Made by a program: the position numbers and the translations under genes
Origin: Pseudomonas cremoris
GTDB lineage: Bacteria; Pseudomonadota; Gammaproteobacteria; Pseudomonadales; Pseudomonadaceae
DNA length: 64,000 nt
Assembly (NCBI RefSeq): GCF_014230465.1
Contig: NZ_JAAXCY010000002.1
Span: 248,001-312,000, forward strand
Direction: 5' to 3'
In this document: piece by piece, positions 8,582-18,500 of the stretch
Layout of the letters: each line of letters opens with the position of its first letter
How positions within the stretch are numbered: position 1 is the first letter of the stretch
The notes under the pieces: model-generated
Seen by the model: the letters and a program-made list of their open reading frames with translations, nothing else
Told to the model about the DNA's origin: nothing
The model's database searches: none

Positions 8582-9418
8582 TTACTCGGCGATGAGCCAA
8601 TCCATCTGCCACCCACCCTGGGTTTGCCCAAGCTTCTTGGACAACCACGGCAGCAGCTCACGCAATTCCTCTTCCAGGCCCCATGGCGGGTTGGCAATCG
8701 CCAGGCCCGAGCCGGTCAATGTGTTCGGCGTGTCCAATGGATGCACCAGCAATTCCACCCGCAACAGCTTCGGCGCGCCGGTGCCGGCCAGGTCCTGGTA
8801 GAAGCGGCGCAACAGGCGCTGATCCTTCACTGGGTACCAGATGGCGGCGACCGTCTGACGCATGCGGCTCACGGCCTCTTTGAGGGACGCGGCACAGCGC
8901 TGCATCTCGTCGAGCTTCTCGAACGGCGGGTCGATCAGCATCAGCGCGCGCTTCTCCGGCACCGGCAGCAAGGCACGCGGCACATGCCAGCCTTCGCCCA
9001 GGTGCACTTTGACGCGGCGATCACCTTTCATGTTGTCCTTGAGCAGCACGCCGTCTTCCGGATGCTTTTCATTGAGCAACACACGATCCTGAGGCCGTTT
9101 GAGACGTCGCGCCAGTTCCGGCGAACCAGGGTAGTAACGCAACTGGCCGTCCGGGTTCATCTCGTGCAGCACCCGCATGTAGTCGGCGGTCAATGGCGGC
9201 AGGTCGTTCTCGCCCCACAGGCGTGCAATGCCTTCCAGGTATTCACCGGTGCGGTTGGCCTGGTCGCCCTGCAGGTCGTACAGACCGATACCGGCGTGGG
9301 TGTCGAGGTAGGCGAACGGCTGCTCCTTGCGCGACATCAGGGCGATGAGGCGGGTCAAGGTCAGGTGTTTGAAGACATCGGCGTGGTTGCCGGCGTGAAA
9401 GGCGTGACGATAATTCAT
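8582..9418 (-). CDS. rlmJ: 23S rRNA (adenine2030-N6)-methyltransferase RlmJ
   Basis: SAM-dependent methyltransferase that modifies A2030 of 23S rRNA. It has 278 residues, typical of RlmJ (YhiR). The start MNYRHAFHAGNHADVFKH is the family signature. The SAM-binding LDTHAGIGLYDL lies at 38-49, and the catalytic DPPF of N6-adenine methyltransferases at 163-166. It is encoded alone, convergent with msrA and divergent from the sulfhydrylase gene. Confidence 0.93.
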   Translation of the reverse strand: MNYRHAFHAGNHADVFKHLTLTRLIALMSRKEQPFAYLDTHAGIGLYDLQGDQANRTGEYLEGIARLWGENDLPPLTADYMRVLHEMNPDGQLRYYPGSPELARRLKRPQDRVLLNEKHPEDGVLLKDNMKGDRRVKVHLGEGWHVPRALLPVPEKRALMLIDPPFEKLDEMQRCAASLKEAVSRMRQTVAAIWYPVKDQRLLRRFYQDLAGTGAPKLLRVELLVHPLDTPNTLTGSGLAIANPPWGLEEELRELLPWLSKKLGQTQGGWQMDWLIAE

Positions 9419-9592
9419 GGTTGCTCCTGCGCAGGGGGCGAAGTTTACCTTTTACGCAGGCTTAGGTGCAGTGCGGCGTGCCGGGCGGCGCTTATGTCGA
9501 AAATGTCGGGTGAAGGCTGAAAAAAATCTAAATGCCCGGATTGGAGCAGATTTATTGTGGCGATCCACTATCCAGGGAGGTCTACAACAATC

Positions 9593-10870
9593 ATGAAAGA
9601 CGCCACCATCGCATTGCACCACGGCTTCAAGTCGGACCCGACCACCAAGGCCGTCGCCGTGCCGATCTATCAGAACGTCGCCTTCGAATTCGATAACGCC
9701 CAACACGGTGCCGATCTGTTCAACCTGGACGTGCCCGGCAATATCTACACGCGCATCATGAACCCCACCAACGACGTGCTCGAGCAGCGCATCGCCGCCC
9801 TTGAAGGCGGTATCGCGGCGCTTGCAGTCTCAGCGGGCAGCGCAGCGATTCATTACGCGATCCAGACCCTCACCCGAGCCGGTGACAATATCGTCACCAC
9901 GCCGCAACTATACGGTGGCACCTACACCCTGTTCGCCCATTTGCTGCCGAGCTTCGGTGTAGACGTGCGCTTTGCCCGCGACGACAGCGCCGAGGCCATC
10001 GCCGAATTGATCGACGACAACACCAAGCTGGTGTACTGCGAAAGCATCGGCAACCCGGCGGGCAATATCGTCGACCTGGAGGCGTTGGCCAACGTTGCGC
10101 ATGCCCGTGGCGTGCCATTGATGGTGGACAACACCGTGGCTACCCCGATCCTGTGCAAGCCGATCCAGTTCGGCGCCGATATCGTGGTGCATTCGGTGAC
10201 CAAATACATCGGCGGCCACGGCAACTCCCTGGGCGGTGTGATCGTCGACAGCGGCACCTTCCCATGGACCGATTACCCGGAGAAATTCCCCGGCCTCAAT
10301 AATCCTGAGCCTGCCTATCACGGCGTGGTCTACACCGAAAAATTCGGCCCTGCCGCCTTCATTGCCCGTGCCCGCACCGTGCCATTGCGCAATACCGGCG
10401 CGGCACTGGCACCGATGAACGCTTTCCTGCTGCTGCAAGGCCTGGAAACCCTGGCGCTGCGCATGGAACGCCATACCGAGAACGCCTTGAAGGTTGCGCA
10501 ATTCCTGCAAGGCCATGCCGATGTGGAGTGGGTCAGCTATGCAGGTCTGCCGGATCACCCGCACCACGAACTGGCGCAGAAGTACCTGCAAGGCAAGCCA
10601 TCAGCGATCCTGTCGTTCGGCTTGAAGGGCGGCTACGAAGCCGGTGTGCGTTTCTATGACGCGCTACAAATTTTCAAGCGCCTGGTGAACATCGGCGACG
10701 CCAAGTCCCTGGCCTGCCACCCGGCATCCACCACCCATCGGCAGATGAACGAGCAGGAACAAGCCAAGGCCGGCGTGAAGCCGGAAATGATCCGCCTGTC
10801 AGTGGGCATCGAGGCGATCGAAGACCTGATCGAGGACCTGCAGCAGGCGTTGGGTTCAACTCAGCTCTGA
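9593..10870 (+). CDS. metY: O-acetylhomoserine aminocarboxypropyltransferase (sulfhydrylase)
   Basis: PLP enzyme of the Cys/Met metabolism family that makes homocysteine from O-acetylhomoserine and sulfide. The product has 425 residues. The PLP lysine is Lys204 in SVTKYIGGHGNSLGG, and a substrate-binding YTRIMNPTNDVLE lies near the N-terminus. The start at 9593 was chosen because MKDATIALHHGF is the family N-terminus and GGGAGG lies about a dozen bases upstream; an in-frame ATG at 9557 would place that site inside the gene. MetY activity is inferred from family resemblance and length; a related O-succinylhomoserine specificity cannot be excluded. Its last 15 bases overlap the opposing DUF4123 gene. 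Confidence 0.9.
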   Translation: MKDATIALHHGFKSDPTTKAVAVPIYQNVAFEFDNAQHGADLFNLDVPGNIYTRIMNPTNDVLEQRIAALEGGIAALAVSAGSAAIHYAIQTLTRAGDNIVTTPQLYGGTYTLFAHLLPSFGVDVRFARDDSAEAIAELIDDNTKLVYCESIGNPAGNIVDLEALANVAHARGVPLMVDNTVATPILCKPIQFGADIVVHSVTKYIGGHGNSLGGVIVDSGTFPWTDYPEKFPGLNNPEPAYHGVVYTEKFGPAAFIARARTVPLRNTGAALAPMNAFLLLQGLETLALRMERHTENALKVAQFLQGHADVEWVSYAGLPDHPHHELAQKYLQGKPSAILSFGLKGGYEAGVRFYDALQIFKRLVNIGDAKSLACHPASTTHRQMNEQEQAKAGVKPEMIRLSVGIEAIEDLIEDLQQALGSTQL

Positions 10871-11545
10871 GGCCAGGTAATCAGCCAGCGCCTCATGGCT
10901 GATAGCCGGGTTGCGCGCGAAGTAGGCGACCTTGTGCTGCAAGGTCGTCGGCGTGAAGGCAGCGTGCAGGTCGGGGCGTTGTTCTTCCAGCCCTTGCACC
11001 AGGTTGTCGATGAGGGTGTGTGGGGATTGCCCGGCCAGGTGCTCCAGTAACGCTGCAGGGACTCGCCACCAGGGGCTGGCTTTGGCGGCTGTGACTGGGC
11101 TGCTCGTAACGCTCAACGGCTGGCCATTGATCAGGTAACGCCGGAACACCGGCAATATCTCACCCCCCGCCTGCTGGAGGATCGGTAGAAACTGCGCACC
11201 GTCCCAGAAGCGCAGGAACACCTGCTTGCCATCGGGCAGGTACACTTTGGTCAGGCCTTGCAGATGCCCAACCACGGTTTCCAGTGGACAGGAAGAGACG
11301 GCCAGCCAACCCCAATCCAACGCTTGCGTGGACAGCGCCCAACCCAGGAAGGGGCTTCCCGGTTCGACGATGCCCACATAAGGCATCACCTCATCCCACC
11401 CCGCGTAAGCCGTGCCCGCCCACAGAGGATGCAGCGGCGCGCCGGCCGCCATCGCCTGCCAAGCCTCCAATGGCTTAGCGTCACTGGCGGCGCCCAGCAC
11501 AGCAAAGATCTGTTCACCAGCAATCAAAGGTTGCAGCATCGACAT
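10856..11545 (-). CDS. DUF4123 adaptor/chaperone of type VI secretion
   Basis: The product has 229 residues with the DUF4123 pattern: an aromatic-rich N-terminal half (AYAGWDEVMPYVGIVEPGSPF, FLRFWDGAQFLPIL) and a basic helical C-terminal part. DUF4123 (Tap/TEC) proteins load specific effectors onto their cognate VgrG. The ATG has AAAGGACG upstream and follows vgrG by 22 bases. An effector gene normally comes next, but here the frame ends inside the 3' end of the opposing metY gene. It may serve an effector encoded elsewhere or be a relic. Confidence 0.8.
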   Translation of the reverse strand: MSMLQPLIAGEQIFAVLGAASDAKPLEAWQAMAAGAPLHPLWAGTAYAGWDEVMPYVGIVEPGSPFLGWALSTQALDWGWLAVSSCPLETVVGHLQGLTKVYLPDGKQVFLRFWDGAQFLPILQQAGGEILPVFRRYLINGQPLSVTSSPVTAAKASPWWRVPAALLEHLAGQSPHTLIDNLVQGLEEQRPDLHAAFTPTTLQHKVAYFARNPAISHEALADYLASELS

Positions 11546-11567
11546 AACGTCCTTTTAAAGTAAAAGA

Positions 11568-13400
11568 TCAGGCGATCTCGCACTGGCCATTCCTGCAGCG
11601 TTCGCACTCTTCGCAAAACGGTGCACTGCGTTTGAAGGAATTCACTTGCACGCGACTCAACGGCGCAAGCAACGACTGCGGCAGTCCAGTCACCAAGGGC
11701 ACAGCGGCGCCGGCAAGTTTGATCGGTATGCTGCTGAAAATGCCGGCCGCAGAAATGGAAATCGAGTGACCTCCGGCCTGGATCGTCACGCTGGCGCCAG
11801 CGTCGATCACCACGCTTTGTCCCGCCCCCATCTGAATGGCTCGCCCGGCGTTCACCCGATGGTCATGCAACACGTCCTGGGTCCAATCCCGCTGAGCGCG
11901 CAGGTAGATCTCCTCGGCACCCTGCCGGTCTTCGATGCGCAGCTCGTTGTAGCCACCACCACCGGGGCTGCTCTGGCTGCGGAAGATACTGCGGGTCTTG
12001 TCCGCCGGTAGGTCCAGCGGCACGGGCGTTGCCGCGTTGGGCAGACAGCCCACCACCACCGGCATATCCATATCGCCGTTGACGAAGCCCACCAACACCT
12101 CCATGCCGACACGCGGGATCAGCACCGCGCCATAGCGGTCATGGGCCCACCCGCTCGCTACACGTAGCCAGCAACTGGAATGGTCATTGTGTTCGCCGCT
12201 GCGGTCCCAGGCCATTTGCACCTTGACCCGGCCGTACTCATCACAGTGAACTTCACTGCCTTCGGGGCCGGTGACCACTGCATTCTGGTAGCCCGCAATG
12301 CTTGGTCGCAGCTGTGTTGGCATGGCCGGGCGGAAAATCACATCCCACGGTGCAGCACGGAACTCGTTGCGGTAACCCTGGCGCAAATCCCCTCCGGCGG
12401 ACTCGGTCACGGCCTCTTCCAACACCTGGGGTTGCTGGCCTTCATGAGTGACATGCGTCACCAGCCACAAGTCATTCCAGTCTTCACGAGGATGACCCGA
12501 CAATTGGAGAAAGCGGCCACTGAGCAAAGCCGTCTCGTCACCGCTGCCATGGGCGATTCGATAATCGCTGCGGTGGCGCTCCAAACCGCGCTGCGCAAGG
12601 TATTTGCCATGGGCTCGGTCGCTGAAACAACCCGGGTAACCCTGCTCTTCCAGGCGTGGCACATGCTCGTCAGACACCGCGCTTTCCAGTGCCAAGCGCG
12701 GCTTGCGCAAGTCGTAATCACGCAAGTTCACGGCTGTCGTGCGGGCTTCCAGTTGCACCGTAAAGCGCTTGATCGCAGGCGCGTCCGCAACCATTCCGGA
12801 ACCCGGCGAGTAAGGGGTGGGCTGCTCCGCCTGAGCGAACACCGTCTGGTCATCCCCAAACACCAGCAGGTGCCGCTCGGCCGAGTGCTGGAAGTGATAG
12901 TGGATCCCCAACTCAGCACACAGCCGCTGAATGAACGCCAGGTCGGTCTCACCAAATTGCACGCAATACTCGCGCTTGGGATAAGCGCCACTGAGGCGGA
13001 ACTCAAAGCAATCGCTCTGGATACCCTGCCCCACCAATACCTGCGCAACGATCTGCGGCACCGTCAGATGCTGAAAAATACGCTGGTGGCTGCTGTGTTT
13101 CAGATAGGCCAACTGCGGCACAAGGCTGATCTGGTAGCGCGTCAGGCGCCGCCCGGAATCACCTTGCGCCACACGATGAACCAAGCCGTGCACGCCCCGA
13201 TCCTGATCATCGAAGCCTAAATACACCGGGCGGTGCAGCAGGCTTTCCAAGTCAAGATCGGGCTGTTCGCCGACCAGTTCAAGGTCGAAGCAGTAAGGCT
13301 GGCTGAGCGCCTCGGTCCCCTTGAAGCTGTAGACCTTGAGATCACTGGCAACCCCATCCAGGGTCAGGTTGAAAGCACTTTGATTGGCAGGAGCGAACAT
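11568..13400 (-). CDS. vgrG: VgrG spike protein of type VI secretion
   Basis: Trimeric spike at the tip of the T6SS tube, related to phage gp27/gp5. It has 610 residues. The N-terminal gp27-like part (about 1-380) includes the ESLLHRPVYLGF and QRLCAELGIHYHF hallmarks. The gp5-like OB-fold and beta-helix follow, with GRVKVQMAWDR and WAHDRYGAVLIPRVGMEVLVGFVNGD. The C-terminus ends in a cysteine cluster (CEECERCRNGQC). No other T6SS structural gene is in the window, so this is a satellite vgrG locus. The upstream ribosome-binding site is weak. Confidence 0.93.
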   Translation of the reverse strand: MFAPANQSAFNLTLDGVASDLKVYSFKGTEALSQPYCFDLELVGEQPDLDLESLLHRPVYLGFDDQDRGVHGLVHRVAQGDSGRRLTRYQISLVPQLAYLKHSSHQRIFQHLTVPQIVAQVLVGQGIQSDCFEFRLSGAYPKREYCVQFGETDLAFIQRLCAELGIHYHFQHSAERHLLVFGDDQTVFAQAEQPTPYSPGSGMVADAPAIKRFTVQLEARTTAVNLRDYDLRKPRLALESAVSDEHVPRLEEQGYPGCFSDRAHGKYLAQRGLERHRSDYRIAHGSGDETALLSGRFLQLSGHPREDWNDLWLVTHVTHEGQQPQVLEEAVTESAGGDLRQGYRNEFRAAPWDVIFRPAMPTQLRPSIAGYQNAVVTGPEGSEVHCDEYGRVKVQMAWDRSGEHNDHSSCWLRVASGWAHDRYGAVLIPRVGMEVLVGFVNGDMDMPVVVGCLPNAATPVPLDLPADKTRSIFRSQSSPGGGGYNELRIEDRQGAEEIYLRAQRDWTQDVLHDHRVNAGRAIQMGAGQSVVIDAGASVTIQAGGHSISISAAGIFSSIPIKLAGAAVPLVTGLPQSLLAPLSRVQVNSFKRSAPFCEECERCRNGQCEIA

Positions 13401-13533
13401 CCGGTGTTTCTCTGCGAGGGGTGGGTGAGGGATTCTGCATCACGGCTAACCCCTGCTGAACACACCCCAGACAAATCAGTAAAACCCTACGCCGCGGCGC
13501 GTGAATCTTCTTCGAAGCGACTCAAATCAAACG

Positions 13534-13570
13534 CAAAAAAAGGCCCGCAATCCGTAGGATGCGGGCCTTT
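13534..13570 (-). terminator. Rho-independent terminator of putP
   Basis: AAAGGCCCGCA (13539-13549) and TGCGGGCCTTT (13560-13570) form an eleven-base stem. Read leftward it is followed by a run of seven T residues. It terminates putP and shields vgrG, whose start is 134 bases further on. It could also work partly in the other direction. Confidence 0.88.
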
Positions 13571-13604
13571 CTTTCTATTCATCGAGCGCCAAACGCCCGG
13601 CGAA

Positions 13605-15089
13605 TTACTTGTTGAGGTTGTAGTCCTTCTCCGCCGCATCAAAGCGCTCGACCATACCCGCAGTCGGTGCGCCCATCTTGCTCACGAAGTAGATCGCCAG
13701 GCTGGCGAAGATAAAGCCTGGGATGATTTCGTACAGACCCAGCAGCTCGAAGTGTTTCCAAACGATCACCGTGATCGCACCCACCAGGATGCCGGCCAGT
13801 GCGCCGTTACGAGTCATGCCTTTCCAGATCACCGAGATCAGCACCACAGGCCCGAATGCAGCACCGAAGCCGGCCCAGGCGTAGCTCACCAGGCCCAACA
13901 CGCGGTTGTTCGGGTTGGCGGCCATGGCGATGGCGATCAGGGCAACCACCAGCACCATGGCGCGGCCGACCCACACCAGCTCAAGCTGGGAGGCGTTTTT
14001 GCGCAAGAAGGTCTTGTAGAAGTCTTCGGTCAGGGCGCTGGAGCACACCAGCAATTGGCAGCTCAGGGTGCTCATCACCGCCGCCAGGATGGCCGACAGC
14101 AGCACGCCAGCGATCCACGGGTTGAACAGCAGCTTGGCCAGTTCGATGAACACACGCTCGTGGTTCTCGTTGACCGGGCCCGCGACTTCCGGGTGCGCCG
14201 AGAAGTACGCGATACCGAAGAAGCCCACCGCCACGGTGCCGCCCAGGCACAGGATCATCCAGGTCATGGAGATACGACGCGCGTTGGCAATCGACTTCAC
14301 CGAATCCGCCGCCATGAAGCGCGCCAGGATATGCGGCTGGCCGAAGTAACCCAGGCCCCAACCCATCAGCGAAATGATGCCGATGAAGGTGGTGTTTTTC
14401 AGCATGTTGAAGTTGTCGGGGTTCTTGGCTTCGATGGCCAGGAAGGTGGTGTCGACGCCACCCGTGGCCAGCAGCACGATGATCGGCGTGAGGATCAACG
14501 CAAAGATCATCAGGGTGGCTTGTACGGTATCGGTCCAGCTTACTGCCAGGAAACCACCGACGAAGGTGTAGGCAATGGTCGCCGCAGCACCGGCCCACAG
14601 CGCAGTCTCGTAGGACATGCCGAAGGTGCTTTCGAACAGGCGGGCACCGGCCACGATGCCGGAGGCGCAGTAGATGGTGAAGAACACCAGGATCACGACG
14701 GCGGAGATAATCCGCAGCAGGCCGCTTTTATCTTCGAAACGGCTGGAGAAGTAATCCGGCAGGGTCAGGGCGTCGCCGTTGTGTTCGGTCTGGACCCGCA
14801 AGCGACCGGCCACGAACAGCCAGTTGAGGTAGGCACCGACGATCAGGCCGATGGCGATCCAGCTTTCCGACAAGCCGGACATGTAGATGGCACCTGGCAG
14901 GCCCATCAACAACCAGCCGCTCATGTCGGAAGCACCAGCCGACAAGGCTGTGACCACGCTGCCGAGGCTGCGACCGCCGAGGATGTAATCGGAAAGGTTG
15001 TTGGTGGAGCGATAGGCCATGAAGCCGATCAGCACCATTGCTGCGATGTAGATCACAAACGTGATCAGGGTTGGATTACTAACGCTCAT
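13605..15089 (-). CDS. putP: Sodium/proline symporter PutP
   Basis: Inner-membrane Na+/L-proline symporter of the SSS family, expected to span the membrane thirteen times. It has 494 residues. Recognisable stretches are GGRSLGSVVTALSAGASDMSGWLLMG (TM2, sodium/proline site), the SWTDTVQ loop and MGWGLGYFGQPHILARFMA. It supplies proline to PutA, encoded divergently 460 bases away. The shared intergenic region carries GTTGCA boxes to which PutA is known to bind. Confidence 0.96.
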   Translation of the reverse strand: MSVSNPTLITFVIYIAAMVLIGFMAYRSTNNLSDYILGGRSLGSVVTALSAGASDMSGWLLMGLPGAIYMSGLSESWIAIGLIVGAYLNWLFVAGRLRVQTEHNGDALTLPDYFSSRFEDKSGLLRIISAVVILVFFTIYCASGIVAGARLFESTFGMSYETALWAGAAATIAYTFVGGFLAVSWTDTVQATLMIFALILTPIIVLLATGGVDTTFLAIEAKNPDNFNMLKNTTFIGIISLMGWGLGYFGQPHILARFMAADSVKSIANARRISMTWMILCLGGTVAVGFFGIAYFSAHPEVAGPVNENHERVFIELAKLLFNPWIAGVLLSAILAAVMSTLSCQLLVCSSALTEDFYKTFLRKNASQLELVWVGRAMVLVVALIAIAMAANPNNRVLGLVSYAWAGFGAAFGPVVLISVIWKGMTRNGALAGILVGAITVIVWKHFELLGLYEIIPGFIFASLAIYFVSKMGAPTAGMVERFDAAEKDYNLNK

Positions 15090-15188
15090 AAGAGTGACGC
15101 CCTGGCTTTGTTTTTATGTAGCAGCGGTCTGTCAGACGGCCATCCACTGTGAAGTAGGTAGACGTAACTGCGTGCCGCGCATTTATGA

Positions 15189-15215
15189 CTGACGTTTCCC
15201 CAGGAAAGCCGTCAG
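15189..15215. other. Interrupted inverted repeat in the putP leader
   Basis: CTGACG (15189-15194) pairs with CGTCAG (15210-15215), and inside it TTTCC pairs with GGAAA. The fold lies about 100 bases before the putP start. No T tract follows in either direction. A regulatory role is possible but unproved. Confidence 0.35.
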
Positions 15216-15239
15216 CCGATGAACCGACTCGTTGAGGTG

Positions 15240-15477
15240 GTTGCACCTTGGGCGCGAATGCTATTCAACAAAGCAAATAGGGTGCAACCAGTTTCTTGAG
15301 AATAAGTTGCACCTTGATGTGAATTGCAGAAAACACCGCGTTTTTGCTCCTTTTCGGAGCAAGAACAGCCGAACTCATAAGCAAACGCACCACCGTAAAG
15401 CAGATTCTGCTGAGGCTGCGTTTTTTCATGCACCCCTCTGAAAATTTCATGGATAAAAAGGGTTGCACCCGGTTGCA
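15240..15477. promoter_or_regulatory. put control region with five PutA-type GTTGCA boxes
   Basis: GTTGCA occurs at 15240-15245, 15306-15311, 15462-15467 and 15472-15477, and inverted (TGCAAC) at 15283-15288. In enteric bacteria and pseudomonads PutA represses putA and putP by binding GTTGCA through its ribbon-helix-helix domain. The clusters near each gene fit two operator groups, and the tandem pair at 15462-15477 is closest to putA. The remainder of the 460-base gap holds no convincing gene. Confidence 0.75.
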
Positions 15478-15549
15478 CCTCTTCATGGGCAAAGCTAATC
15501 TTGCCGCCAGCTGATGCCACTCGGTAGTGGCACCCATGAGGATAAGAAA

Positions 15550-18500
15550 ATGGCTACGACCACCCTTGGGGTCAAACTCGACGACCCGACCCGTGAACGC
15601 CTGAAGGCGGCCGCGACCTCCATTGATCGCACGCCGCACTGGCTGATCAAGCAGGCGATTTTCAATTACCTGGAGAAACTGGAGGGTGGTGCAACCCTGA
15701 ATGAGCTCAATGGCTTGAGCACCAAGGACGCTGACGACGCAGGCGAGGTCCAGACCGACCACGCTCACCAGTGCTTCCTGGAGTTCGCCGAGAGCATCCT
15801 GCCGCAATCCGTGCTGCGCGCCTCGATCACCGCCGCTTACCGTCGCCCAGAGCCGGAAGTGGTGCCGATGCTGATCGAACAGGCCCGCCTGCCGGCGCCA
15901 ATGGCCGAAGCTACCAACAAGCTGGCCGCTTCGATTGCCGAAAAATTGCGTAACCAGAAGAGTGCTGGCGGCCGCGCCGGTATTGTTCAGGGCCTGCTGC
16001 AAGAGTTTTCCCTGTCGTCCCAGGAAGGCGTGGCGCTGATGTGCCTGGCCGAAGCGCTGCTGCGCATCCCGGACAAGGGCACCCGCGACGCGCTGATCCG
16101 CGACAAGATCAGCACCGGTAACTGGCAGCCGCACCTGGGCAACAGCCCGTCACTGTTCGTCAACGCCGCCACCTGGGGCCTGCTGCTAACCGGCAAACTG
16201 GTCGCTACCCACAACGAAGCAGGCCTGACTTCGTCCCTGAGCCGCATCATCGGCAAAAGCGGCGAGCCGATGATCCGCAAGGGCGTCGACATGGCCATGC
16301 GCCTGATGGGCGAGCAGTTCGTGACCGGCGAAACCATCGCCGAAGCCCTGGCCAACGCGAGCAAATTCGAAGCCAAGGGCTTCCGTTATTCCTACGACAT
16401 GCTCGGTGAAGCCGCACTCACCGAACACGATGCGCAGAAATACCTGGCCTCGTACGAACAAGCCATTCACTCCATCGGCAAGGCGTCTCATGGCCGTGGG
16501 ATCTATGAAGGCCCAGGCATCTCCATCAAGCTCTCGGCCCTGCACCCGCGCTACAGCCGTGCGCAGTACGAGCGTGTGATGGATGAGCTGTACCCGCGCC
16601 TGCTGTCCCTGACCCTGCTGGCCAAGCAATACGACATCGGTTTGAACATCGATGCCGAGGAAGCCGACCGCCTGGAGCTGTCGCTGGACCTGCTCGAACG
16701 CCTGTGCTTCGAGCCGCAGCTGACTGGCTGGAACGGCATCGGTTTCGTGATCCAGGCTTACCAGAAGCGCTGCCCGTATGTGATCGACTACGTCATCGAC
16801 CTGGCGCGCCGCAGCCGCCATCGCCTGATGATCCGCCTGGTAAAAGGCGCGTACTGGGACAGCGAGATCAAACGCGCCCAGGTCGAAGGCCTGGAAGGCT
16901 ACCCGGTGTACACCCGCAAGGTGTACACCGACGTTTCCTACATCGCCTGTGCACGCAAACTGCTGTCGGTACCGGAAGTCATCTACCCGCAGTTTGCCAC
17001 GCACAACGCCCACACCCTGTCGGCCATCTACCATATCGCCGGTCAGAACTATTACCCCGGCCAGTACGAGTTCCAATGCCTGCACGGCATGGGTGAGCCG
17101 CTGTACGAGCAAGTTGTAGGCAAAGTCTCCGATGGCAAGCTGAACCGTCCGTGCCGTGTGTACGCGCCGGTTGGCACCCACGAAACACTGCTGGCTTACC
17201 TGGTACGTCGCCTGCTGGAAAACGGCGCCAACACTTCGTTCGTCAACCGTATTGCCGACCAGTCCATCTCGATTCAGGAACTGGTGGCTGATCCAGTGGC
17301 CAGCATCGAGCAAATGGCCACGCTGGAAGGCGGCTTCGGCCTGCCGCACCCGCGCATCCCTTTGCCGCGTGACCTGTATGGCAGCGAGCGCGCCAACTCG
17401 GCCGGTATCGACCTGGCCAACGAACACCGCCTGGCGTCGTTGTCATGCGCCCTGTTGGCCACCGCACACAACAACTGGAAAGCTGCGCCGATGCTCGGTT
17501 GCGCCTCCAGCGAACAGCCAGCGGCGCCGGTGCTGAATCCGTCCGACCTGCGTGACGTGGTTGGCCATGTGCAAGAAGCCACCGTTCAAGACGTAGACAA
17601 CGCCATCCAGTGCGCCATCAGCGCCGGCCCGATCTGGCAGGCCACCCCGCCCGCCGAGCGCGCCGCGATCCTGGAACGCGCTGCCGACCTGATGGAAAGC
17701 GAGATCCAGCCGCTGATGGGCCTGCTGGCCCGCGAAGCTGGCAAGACCTTCGCCAACGCCATCGCCGAAGTGCGGGAAGCCGTGGACTTCCTGCGTTACT
17801 ACGCTGTGCAGGCACGCAACGACTTCACCAATGACGCCCACCGCCCGTTGGGCCCAGTGGTGTGCATCAGCCCGTGGAACTTCCCGCTGGCGATTTTCAG
17901 CGGTCAAGTCGCTGCTGCATTGGCCGCCGGCAACCCGGTATTGGCCAAGCCTGCCGAGCAAACCCCGCTCGTCGCCGCCCAAGCCGTGCGCATCCTGCTA
18001 GAAGCCGGTATTCCGCAAGGCGTGCTGCAACTGCTGCCGGGCCAAGGCGAAACCGTGGGTGCCCGCCTGGTGGGCGATGATCGCGTCAAAGGCGTGATGT
18101 TCACCGGCTCGACCGAAGTAGCGCGCCTGCTGCAACGCAACATCGCCGGTCGCCTGGATGCCCAGGGCCGCCCGATCCCGCTGATCGCCGAAACCGGTGG
18201 CCAGAACGCGATGATCGTCGACTCCTCGGCACTCACCGAACAAGTGGTGATCGACGTGGTGTCCTCGGCCTTCGACAGCGCCGGCCAACGGTGCTCGGCC
18301 CTGCGCGTACTGTGCTTGCAGGAAGATTCGGCAGACCGCGTCATCGAAATGCTCAAGGGCGCCATGGCGGAATGCCGCCTGGGCAACCCGGAGCGCCTGT
18401 CGGTCGACATCGGCCCGGTGATCGACGCCGAAGCCAAGGCCGGCATCGAGAAGCACATCCAGGCGATGCGGGACAAAGGCCGCAACGTTTACCAGGTGGC

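Noticed and set aside
15344..15362. TTGCTCC/GGAGCAA hairpin in the put region as a terminator
   Set aside because: The stem is short and neither strand has a T tract after it.
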